A DNA stretch of 11,747 bases, taken from the NCBI GenBank assembly GCA_023432235.1, contig JAEYUX010000062.1:1-11747 (forward strand), written 5' to 3'. Of the stretch, positions 1-5,746 are shown piece by piece. Origin of the DNA: Actinomycetes bacterium (GTDB taxonomy: Bacteria > Actinomycetota > Actinomycetes > Actinomycetales > Demequinaceae). The notes beneath the pieces are model-generated. The model searched no databases. It was not told the origin of the DNA and saw only the letters and a list, made by a program, of their open reading frames with translations. Each line of letters begins with the position of its first letter. Positions within the stretch are counted from its first letter, which is position 1. Position numbers and translations under genes: made by a program.

Positions 1-1261
1 CGGCGGGCTTGACGGCATCGAGAGCCGCGCGCACGTCGGCACGGTTCGTACCCGGGTGCGCCGCACGCGAGGCGAGGGCCTTCCGTGCAGACTCAAGAGC
101 CTCAGCCACCGCGTCCACACCGTCACGGCGTGCCGCCGCAAGCGTGACGACCTCACCGATCTTCTCGTCAGCAAATGCGAGCCACGAGACGAGTTCATCG
201 CTCAAGTGGTTCTCACCGGTCAGGGTGTGGGGCACGTGGAACAGCGACGTGGACGTCGACACCGCGACCTGCGCGCCAAGCGCCGCGACCGCGTCAAGAG
301 TGGCGAGCGCCTTGTCGAGATCGGTGCGCCAAATGTTGTGGCCGTCGATGACGCCCGCCGCGATCGTGACACCAGAGAGGTCAACGCCGGTGGGGACGCC
401 GCCGCGAACAAGGTCGAGACCAATTGCCTCGATGGGGGCTGCAGCGAGCACGGGGAGTGCGTCGTCGAGCGAGCCCATCGGCGCCGCAACAAAGAGCTGC
501 GGGCGGTCCGTCTGGCCACCGAGGAACTCGTACGCACGCGTCGCGTTCGCGAGCACGTCGGCACGATCGGCGTGAATGTCGGCTACGAGCACGGGCTCGT
601 CAATCTGCACCCACTCAGCACCGGCAGCCTTGAATGCGGCGAGAAGCTCGGCGTAAACCGGGAGCAGGTCACCCAGGCGAGTGACCGGGTCGAAGCCCTC
701 AGGAGCGTCGTCCGATGCCTTCGCGAGGTAGAGGAAGGTGAGAGGGCCGGTGATGACGGGACGCGTGACGAAGCCCGCGTTCTTACCCTCGACAAACTCA
801 TCAACCCAGCGGGTCGATGACAGCGCGAAGGCGGTCTCGGGACCGATCTCCGGCACGAGGTAGTGGTAGTTCGAATCGAACCACTTGGTCATCTCGAGCG
901 GGGCCTTGTCGCCCTCACCGCGAGCGATGATCGAGTAACCGGCGAGGTCAACGGCGCCCTTCGCGTCACGCAAGTGAGCGAAACGGGTGGGAACCGCACC
1001 AAAGGTGACGGCTGCGTCGAGCACGTGGTCGTAGAACGAGAAGTTCGAGGGGATCGACGAATCGGTGCGGCCGAGTCCCAGCGTGGACATTCGTTCGCGA
1101 GTGGTGGAGCGCAGGTCAGCGGCGGCCGCTTCAAGGTCGGCCTGGGAGGTGGCGCCCTTCCAGAACGACTCGAGGGCCTTCTTCAGCTCGCGGCCCGGGC
1201 CGATGCGCGGGTAGCCAAGAATGGTGCCGGTGGGAAAGGTCGAGGGGGTTGCGTCAGACAT
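1..1261 (-). CDS. metE: Cobalamin-independent methionine synthase, N-terminal part (cut by window edge)
   Basis: Cytosolic enzyme that transfers the methyl group of 5-methyltetrahydropteroyl-polyglutamate to homocysteine, the last step of methionine synthesis, without B12. The minus-strand frame is open from ATG at 1261 to the left edge: 420 codons of a family usually about 750-770 residues long. Visible family signatures are an N-terminal LGYPRIGPGRELKKALE segment (folate-binding N-domain), SNFSFYDHVLD, and WVQIDEPVLVAD near residue 190. The zinc-binding catalytic C-terminal barrel lies outside the window, so an intact 3' end cannot be judged. ATG 1261 is preceded by GAGGA three bases upstream (a short spacer), and the protein begins where MetE proteins usually do. 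It lies downstream of metF and an OsmC-type gene on the same strand, with a 126-nt gap that may hold its own promoter. Identification is firm. Confidence 0.96.
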   Translation of the reverse strand, partial: MSDATPSTFPTGTILGYPRIGPGRELKKALESFWKGATSQADLEAAAADLRSTTRERMSTLGLGRTDSSIPSNFSFYDHVLDAAVTFGAVPTRFAHLRDAKGAVDLAGYSIIARGEGDKAPLEMTKWFDSNYHYLVPEIGPETAFALSSTRWVDEFVEGKNAGFVTRPVITGPLTFLYLAKASDDAPEGFDPVTRLGDLLPVYAELLAAFKAAGAEWVQIDEPVLVADIHADRADVLANATRAYEFLGGQTDRPQLFVAAPMGSLDDALPVLAAAPIEAIGLDLVRGGVPTGVDLSGVTIAAGVIDGHNIWRTDLDKALATLDAVAALGAQVAVSTSTSLFHVPHTLTGENHLSDELVSWLAFADEKIGEVVTLAAARRDGVDAVAEALESARKALASRAAHPGTNRADVRAALDAVKPA

Positions 1262-1387
1262 GATTCCTCAAATGGATGCTGCGCGGCGGGCTCGCCATTG
1301 CGCTTGGTCGACGCGTCGATTGCGCCGAGATAGCGCCACACACTCTAGCGGGATGTGCCCATCCGGACCAACGCGAGTTGGCACCTT
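1262..1387 (-). promoter_or_regulatory. metE leader with candidate promoter
   Basis: This is the gap between the OsmC-type gene and metE. On the minus strand it contains TGGTCC (1365-1370) and TAGAGT (1342-1347) separated by 17 nt, the layout of a -35/-10 pair. The same arrangement occurs upstream of metF. Transcription starting about 7 nt past TAGAGT would leave a leader of roughly 75 nt. A short stem (CCAAC/GTTGG, 1368-1381) overlaps the -35-like box and follows the OsmC stop, but no T-run follows it. I see no B12 box or SAM-riboswitch core; the leader is also short for a cobalamin riboswitch. The promoter call is inference from motif and spacing. Confidence 0.4.
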
Positions 1388-1819
1388 TTAGTGGTGCTCT
1401 TGAACCAATTGCACCGGCGTCCCCGCCTCAACCGTGCGCGACACCGTGCACTCGCGTTCGTGAGATGCCGCGAGCGCGGCGGCGATGCGGGCCCGCGCCT
1501 TGTCGCCTTCTTCGCCGTCGGGGAACTGCAAGTCAAAGGTGACGCGGATGTTCTCAAGGATGTTGCCGGTCTCGTCATCGTTGACGTAATCGGCCTCGGC
1601 AGTCGCCTCGAATTTGGTCGGCTCGGCCCTGCGCGAGGTCATGAAGTCGACGTCCACGCTCGAACAGCCCGCGATCGCAGCAAGCAACAGTTCGACGGGC
1701 GTGAGGAGGCCGTCGCCGCGCCCAAACTGGAGGGTCGCGCCGTGCGCGTTTGTTGCCGTGTAGACGCCGACGCTGTCGCGGGTGAGGGTAACGGTGCGGG
1801 GATTCACTATGCGAGCCAT
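1388..1819 (-). CDS. OsmC/Ohr-family peroxiredoxin-like protein
   Basis: Small cytosolic protein of 143 residues, the usual size of OsmC-fold thiol peroxidases, which reduce organic hydroperoxides with two cysteines. The sequence shows PVELLLAAIAGCSS with Glu43 and Cys52 (position of the peroxidatic Cys after the conserved PxELLLAA helix) and HERECTVSRTV with Cys124 (second, resolving-type Cys). Both key cysteines are therefore present. The chosen ATG at 1819 gives MARIVNPRTV; the frame stays open upstream, but that region overlaps the 3' end of metF and looks non-coding. GAGG lies just before the start with a very short spacer, so the start is only moderately certain. It sits 43 nt after metF and 126 nt before metE on the same strand, probably co-transcribed with metF. 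Whether the substrate is an organic peroxide or another thiol-reactive compound cannot be told; the family is broad and many members are untested. Confidence 0.88.
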   Translation of the reverse strand: MARIVNPRTVTLTRDSVGVYTATNAHGATLQFGRGDGLLTPVELLLAAIAGCSSVDVDFMTSRRAEPTKFEATAEADYVNDDETGNILENIRVTFDLQFPDGEEGDKARARIAAALAASHERECTVSRTVEAGTPVQLVQEHH

Positions 1820-1862
1820 GACCTCATCGTCCCATGCGGCCGACGCTCGGGCTGGGTGCTCG

Positions 1863-2756
1863 TTACGAGGCTCCCGGATGCGGCAGGCCGAGTGCATCGA
1901 CAAGCGCCAGCGCCGCTTCGTGGCGGTTGAAGGTGATGATGTGAATGCCCGGTGCGCCCGCGTCGAGCAAATCACGAGACAACGTGGCCGCATGCTCCAC
2001 TCCCGCCGCAAGCGCCGCCTCGTCGTCGGCTGCCGCCTCCAAAGCGGTAACGAGCTCAGCGGGCGTCGGAACCCCAGTGAGTTCAGCGGCGCGATAGGCC
2101 CGCCGGGCGTTCACAAGCGGCATGACCTCGGGAACGATCGGCAAGTGAATGCCCTGGTCTGCAGCGTCCCTCACGAGATCCACGTAGTGGCTCACGTCGT
2201 AGAACACCTGGGTGATCGCAAAATCAGCGCCCGCCTCTTGCTTGGCACGCAATACGTCGAGGCCCTGTTGGCGCCACTGCTCGACTGCGTGCTGCGCCGG
2301 AAAGGCGGTGACCGCAATGCAAATCTCAACGCCGTGGGCCCCCGCGACGTCCTTCAGTAGCTCCACCAATTGGGAGGCATACAAGAGACCGTCTGGGTGA
2401 GGACGCCAATCCACCTGACCCTTGGGCGGGTCCCCACGCAACGCCAAGAAATCGCGCACGCCGTCGGCCAGGTACTCCTCGATCACCGAAATGAGCTCCG
2501 CGCGCGATTGATCAACGCACGTGAGGTGTGCAAGCGGTGGGATCGTGTGAGCGACCGCAAGATCGTGGACAACGCCGCGGCTCGTGCCTCGGGTGGTTCC
2601 CGAGGCTCCATACGTGATCGACATGAAGTCCGGCCCCGTGGCGGCGAGCAACGCCATCGTCGCGCTGAGTTGCTGCTCGGCCGCGGCACTGCGCGGCGGG
2701 AACAACTCATACGAGAGCGTGGGGCGCGCGGCGCCAAACAGGTCGCAGATGCTCAT
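1863..2756 (-). CDS. metF: 5,10-methylenetetrahydrofolate reductase
   Basis: Flavoenzyme of 297 residues (E. coli MetF is 296) that reduces 5,10-methylene-THF to 5-methyl-THF, the methyl donor for MetE encoded downstream. Family motifs occur in order: ELFPPR with the catalytic-type Glu17, SITYGA at 46-51, HLTC at 77-80, FLALRGD with Asp109 (equivalent of the flavin/folate-site Asp of E. coli), GADFAITQVFYD near residue 175, and a C-terminal PGIHIITFNR. ATG 2756 gives a normal MetF N-terminus. No convincing Shine-Dalgarno precedes it, but a TAGTCT box lies 10 nt upstream of the ATG, so the mRNA may be leaderless or carry a leader of only a few bases. It is the first gene of the minus-strand group metF-osmC-like-metE and is divergent from tag. 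Its substrate is the product of the glycine cleavage system encoded further right. Confidence 0.96.
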   Translation of the reverse strand: MSICDLFGAARPTLSYELFPPRSAAAEQQLSATMALLAATGPDFMSITYGASGTTRGTSRGVVHDLAVAHTIPPLAHLTCVDQSRAELISVIEEYLADGVRDFLALRGDPPKGQVDWRPHPDGLLYASQLVELLKDVAGAHGVEICIAVTAFPAQHAVEQWRQQGLDVLRAKQEAGADFAITQVFYDVSHYVDLVRDAADQGIHLPIVPEVMPLVNARRAYRAAELTGVPTPAELVTALEAAADDEAALAAGVEHAATLSRDLLDAGAPGIHIITFNRHEAALALVDALGLPHPGAS

Positions 2757-2764
2757 GGCGGTGG

Positions 2765-2800
2765 ACAGACTACGCGGACGTGACGTACTGGACCAGTTGA
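2765..2800 (-). promoter_or_regulatory. Candidate metF promoter with overlapping inverted repeat
   Basis: On the minus strand TGGTCC (2790-2795) and TAGTCT (2767-2772) are 17 nt apart, suiting a -35/-10 pair, and TAGTCT lies 10 nt before the metF ATG. A perfect 5-1-5 inverted repeat ACTGGaCCAGT (2787-2797) overlaps the -35-like box and could be an operator. The TGGTCC box is a poor match to TTGACA. The call rests on spacing and on resemblance to the region upstream of metE. Confidence 0.4.
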
Positions 2801-2839
2801 CCCTCGTACTCGGCCGTTCACAGCGACCAGGTTTGGGAG

Positions 2840-2848
2840 TTGTCCACA
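2840..2848 (+). other. Isolated DnaA-box-like 9-mer
   Basis: TTGTCCACA at 2840-2848 matches the DnaA box form common in high-GC actinobacteria. It is a single copy in the metF-tag divergent region, with no cluster of boxes, AT-rich unwinding stretch or origin-type gene nearby, so it is not an origin. It may be chance or a DnaA-titrating or DnaA-regulatory site. Confidence 0.25.
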
Positions 2849-2899
2849 GTGCGGGAAATTCCCCTCGCGCGTGTCAGCGCTGAGGGCCAAGATTGTCGC

Positions 2900-3466
2900 A
2901 TGATCACAGAAACAAGCGACTTGTTGCGATGTTTCGGCAACGGAGACCCGGTTTACGAGCGGTATCACGATGAAGAATGGGGCGTACCCGTTCATGGTGA
3001 TGCCGCGCTGTATGAGCGCATCGTGCTGGAAGGAATGCAGTCGGGGCTGTCGTGGGCCACGATTCTGCGCAAACGCGACCATTTTCGGGAGGCCTTTGAC
3101 GGCTTTGATCCCGCGCGCGTGGCGGCATTTGACGCGGATGACATTGAGCGGCTGATGAACGACGTCCGCATCGTGCGCAATCGACAAAAGATTGAGGCGG
3201 CGATTACCAACGCCAAGGCGGTGGTTGCACTACAAGAGTCGGGCATTTCCCTTGACGAATTGTTCTGGTCGCACGCGCCGACGCCGCGCACCGTGCGTGC
3301 AAGCAAGTGGGAGGACGTACCAAGCTCAACTCCCGAATCTCTCGCGCTTGCCAAAACACTCAAGATGGCGGGCTTCGTTTTCATCGGCCCGGTGACGATG
3401 TACGCGGCGATGCAAGCGTGCGGCCTCGTTGACGATCACCTCGAGGGTTGTATCGCGGTGGCGTAA
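2900..3466 (+). CDS. tag: DNA-3-methyladenine glycosylase I
   Basis: Base-excision repair enzyme of 188 residues (E. coli Tag is 187) that removes 3-methyladenine from alkylated DNA. The sequence shows YHDEEWGVP near residues 22-30, LEGMQSGLSW around 43-52 with the conserved Glu44, an HhH-type repair core, and the C-terminal MQACGLVDDHLEGC. The zinc-snap ligands are all present: Cys11, His23, and the His and Cys of DDHLEGC spaced four apart as in E. coli. The first ATG of the frame is at 2900. The open frame extends further upstream from non-ATG codons, but family alignment favours the ATG. There is no good Shine-Dalgarno; CAAGAT six bases before the ATG is a weak leaderless -10 candidate. 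It is divergent from metF and convergent with the NUDIX gene, whose stop lies only 10 nt away. Both neighbours guard the genome against base damage, although they are on opposite strands. Confidence 0.95.
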   Translation: MITETSDLLRCFGNGDPVYERYHDEEWGVPVHGDAALYERIVLEGMQSGLSWATILRKRDHFREAFDGFDPARVAAFDADDIERLMNDVRIVRNRQKIEAAITNAKAVVALQESGISLDELFWSHAPTPRTVRASKWEDVPSSTPESLALAKTLKMAGFVFIGPVTMYAAMQACGLVDDHLEGCIAVA

Positions 3467-3482
3467 TGCTGCAGCGTCAGCA
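3467..3482. terminator. Weak stem in the tag/NUDIX convergent junction
   Basis: TGCTG (3467-3471) and CAGCA (3478-3482) form a 5-bp stem with a 6-nt loop between the two convergent stop codons, reaching into the end of the NUDIX frame. No T-tract follows on either strand, so an intrinsic terminator is doubtful. It is listed because it is the only candidate at this junction. Confidence 0.15.
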
Positions 3483-4031
3483 GGCCCCGCGCCGGTGACG
3501 CTGGATCGCATCATCGATGAGCGCCGCCACGATCGGTTCGTCTGCAACAAGCCACTCGACCCCGTCCCGCCATGCACCGGGCTCCAGCCACGTGACGGCG
3601 TCGTGATCCTCAAGCGGTGCGGGCTCAGGAGAACCCGGGGCGAGTTCGCACCAGAAGATGCGCATGACGAGGCGAAGAGGCGAGGGCGGCACATCTGGTG
3701 CTGGCACTGAGCCGAGCGCACGTATTTCCCACACGGAATCACCCGTGACCGCGGACGTGTGGGGGCCGATCAGCTCGTCACCCACCACCACCTCGACACC
3801 AAGTTCCTCGCGCAATTCACGGCGCAAGGCCTCCTCAACTGTCTCTCCGCTTTCGACCTTGCCGCCAGCAAACTCCCACTGTCCTCGCGCCCACAGAGGT
3901 AGCGTCCGGCGTGCGCTCAAGAGTCGGCGCGGCTCAGCGAGGGAGTCGGTGATGGCGCCGGCCACGATGAGGAGTTCGGGCGCCGCTTGCGGCCCCAGTG
4001 GCGACGCACCTGAATCGTGCGCCTCCGCCAT
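3477..4031 (-). CDS. NUDIX hydrolase, MutT-like
   Basis: Protein of 184 residues with a perfect Nudix box at residues 57-79: Gly57, Glu63, Arg71-Glu72, Glu75-Glu76 and Gly78 at the GX5EX7REUXEEXGU spacing. Before it comes LLSARRTLPLWARGQWEFAGG, the pattern of MutT-type enzymes that cleave oxidised nucleoside triphosphates such as 8-oxo-dGTP to the monophosphate and pyrophosphate. The length exceeds E. coli MutT (about 130), with a loose Pro/Ala-rich N-terminus and an acidic Pro-rich loop near 128-140. The ATG shares its A with the gcvH stop (TAATG, 1-nt overlap) and has no Shine-Dalgarno of its own, implying translation by reinitiation after gcvH. The exact substrate cannot be read from sequence; other NUDIX activities are possible. 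A link to glycine cleavage is suggested only by position. Confidence 0.9.
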   Translation of the reverse strand: MAEAHDSGASPLGPQAAPELLIVAGAITDSLAEPRRLLSARRTLPLWARGQWEFAGGKVESGETVEEALRRELREELGVEVVVGDELIGPHTSAVTGDSVWEIRALGSVPAPDVPPSPLRLVMRIFWCELAPGSPEPAPLEDHDAVTWLEPGAWRDGVEWLVADEPIVAALIDDAIQRHRRGAC

Positions 4032-4411
4032 TACGAGACGTGGTCAGCGTATGCGTCGGCGTCCATCAAGTCGGCGTCTTCTGAGACCTCAACCTTGAGG
4101 ATCCAACCGGCCTCGTAGGGGTCGTCGTTGATGGTGCCTGGAGCGCTCTGGAGCGACTCGTTGACGGCGGTGACAGTGCCGGTGACAGGCGAGTACAACT
4201 CGCTCACAGCCTTCGTCGACTCAAGCTCGCCGCACACCTCTCCGGCAGTGACCTTGTCGCCCACGCTCGGGAACTCGACATAGACCACATCGCCCAGGGC
4301 CTTGGCCGCATAGTCCGTGATGCCAACGGTCACCACGGAGCCCGGCTCGGCATCGCCCGCCACCCACTCGTGTTCAGCGGAGTACAGCAAATCAGCAGGA
4401 ACGGAGGACAT
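4031..4411 (-). CDS. gcvH: Glycine cleavage system H protein
   Basis: Lipoyl carrier protein of 126 residues that shuttles the aminomethyl intermediate between P, T and L proteins. The lipoyl motif GELESTKAVSE is intact, with Lys67 as the lipoylation site, and the N-terminal LYSAEHEWV and GITDYAAKALGD blocks are typical. The start at 4411 (MSSVPADLLYS) is chosen because AAAGGG lies 7 nt upstream of it. An in-frame start six codons earlier would add MRKGWL and overrun that ribosome site. It is 42 nt after gcvT and overlaps the NUDIX gene by one base at TAATG. Function is secure. Confidence 0.96.
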   Translation of the reverse strand: MSSVPADLLYSAEHEWVAGDAEPGSVVTVGITDYAAKALGDVVYVEFPSVGDKVTAGEVCGELESTKAVSELYSPVTGTVTAVNESLQSAPGTINDDPYEAGWILKVEVSEDADLMDADAYADHVS

Positions 4412-4453
4412 AAGCCAACCCTTTCGCACGAATTGGAAGGTGAATACCGCGCA

Positions 4454-5659
4454 TCACTGCGAGGCTCGCCGGTACAAAGGTAGCGCGGCAACCGTCATCG
4501 TTTCGCGGCGGCCACGGACGTCAATTTCCACTGCAGTTCCTTCGGCTGCAGCACGCGGGTGCACCATCGCCATCGCGATCGGCTTGCCGAGCGTGGGTGA
4601 CGGCGCACCCGATGACACGACGCCCACATGCTGGCCATCGTGGAACACCTCATAGCCAGACCGGGCAACTCGGCCGGACGTGCCGACAAGGCCCACCAGA
4701 ACGCGCTGATCTGACGGTGCCGCGGCCGGAGCGGCGATCGCGGCGTCGTACGTCTCCTTGGCGGCCGCGAGAGCTTCGCGGCCCACGAAGTCTCCTCGCG
4801 GCTGCTTGTCATCGCTCAAGCGCACAGCGCCATCGAGTCCGGGTCGCACGAGCACCCGTGCGGCACCGGTTTGCACCACGCGGCCGAGGCCCACGTCATA
4901 GGGAGTCGTCGAAAGCGTCAGCTCATGACCGTAGAGCGGCATGCCCGCCTCAAGGCGAAGCGAATCTCGGGCAGCGAGTCCGCACGGGAGCATCCCGAGC
5001 GGTTCGCCGTATGTAAGGGCGAGACGCCACACGGCCACCGCGTCGTCCGGCACGACAAAAAGTTCGAAGCCATCCTCACCCGTGTAGCCCGTGCGAGCGA
5101 CCATTGCGTGAATGTCGCCCTTGAGTAACACGGTGCACCATGTGTACGGCGCGAGCAGGCGAATGTCGTCCTCACCAAAGGCGCACATGCTCGTCACGAT
5201 CTGTTCGGCGAGCGGGCCTTGCACCGCGATGAGTGCGACCTCCGCCGTCATGTCCGTCACCGTCGCGTCGAACTGCGCCAATCGGTGGCTCAGTTCTGCA
5301 ACGACCGTGTCGACGTTCGCAGCGTTGGCCACCACGATGAAGTGGTCCCAGTCGCGGCGGTAGACGATGAGGTCATCGATGACCCCGCCGCTCGGCGTGC
5401 ACAGCATCGTGTACTTCGCCTTACCAATCGCGAGGCGCTCCATGCCTGAGACGACCGCCGCATCGAGACCGGTCGCCGCCTGCGGTCCACGCACCACGAC
5501 TTCGCCCATGTGGGAGATGTCGAAGAGTCCAGCCGCCTCGCGCACCGCACGGTGTTCCGCCAGATCGGAGCTGTACCGCACCGGCATATCCCAGCCGGCG
5601 AAGTCGATAAGGGTGGCGCCAAGCGCCTCGTGCTCATGATGCAAGGGCGAACGCGTCAT
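4454..5659 (-). CDS. gcvT: Glycine cleavage system T protein (aminomethyltransferase)
   Basis: THF-dependent enzyme of 401 residues that releases ammonia from the aminomethyl-lipoyl H protein and forms 5,10-methylene-THF. Visible are FAGWDMPVRYSS (20-31), GLFDISHMGE (44-53), GGVIDDLIVYR with the conserved Asp95/Asp96, and further on RTGYTGEDGFELF and CGLAARDSLRLEAGMPLYGHEL, followed by the C-terminal barrel domain with RSGYEVF and GAPSPTLGKPIAMA. ATG 5659 gives a full-length protein with the family's usual start. There is no Shine-Dalgarno; a TACGCT hexamer sits exactly six bases before the ATG, suggesting a leaderless transcript and a promoter independent of gcvP. It lies 87 nt after gcvP and 42 nt before gcvH. 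Confidence 0.96.
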   Translation of the reverse strand: MTRSPLHHEHEALGATLIDFAGWDMPVRYSSDLAEHRAVREAAGLFDISHMGEVVVRGPQAATGLDAAVVSGMERLAIGKAKYTMLCTPSGGVIDDLIVYRRDWDHFIVVANAANVDTVVAELSHRLAQFDATVTDMTAEVALIAVQGPLAEQIVTSMCAFGEDDIRLLAPYTWCTVLLKGDIHAMVARTGYTGEDGFELFVVPDDAVAVWRLALTYGEPLGMLPCGLAARDSLRLEAGMPLYGHELTLSTTPYDVGLGRVVQTGAARVLVRPGLDGAVRLSDDKQPRGDFVGREALAAAKETYDAAIAAPAAAPSDQRVLVGLVGTSGRVARSGYEVFHDGQHVGVVSSGAPSPTLGKPIAMAMVHPRAAAEGTAVEIDVRGRRETMTVAALPLYRRASQ

Positions 5660-5746
5660 GCGGCCAGCGTAAACCCGCGGGCGTGGGACCTCGGCCCTCC
5701 GGCGTCGGAATCAATAGCGCCGGCACTCATCGCCGACTAAATCGGC
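5660..5746 (-). promoter_or_regulatory. gcvP-gcvT gap with hairpin and possible leaderless promoter
   Basis: Immediately after the gcvP stop, GCCGA (5742-5746) and TCGGC (5732-5736) form a perfect 5-bp stem with a 5-nt loop; no T-run follows, so it is more likely an mRNA-processing or attenuating hairpin than a full terminator. At the other end TACGCT (5666-5671, minus strand) fits the TAnnnT -10 pattern and ends six bases before the gcvT ATG. I see no clear -35 box. Confidence 0.35.

Noticed and set aside
56..820. Long open frame on the plus strand
   Set aside because: It lies wholly antisense to metE, whose protein motifs are unmistakable; its product is Arg/Glu/Val-rich with no recognisable domain. 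Such frames are common opposite GC-rich genes.
1262..1387. Cobalamin riboswitch in front of metE
   Set aside because: metE genes are often under B12 control, but I find no B12-box-like sequence and the gap is short for the aptamer.
1820..2011. Longer N-terminus for the OsmC-type protein
   Set aside because: The frame continues upstream, but this stretch overlaps the metF 3' end and adds sequence unlike OsmC proteins, whose length is matched by the ATG at 1819.
2757..2899. Replication origin because of the DnaA-type 9-mer
   Set aside because: There is only one box, with no AT-rich unwinding element and no dnaA, dnaN or gidA-type neighbours.
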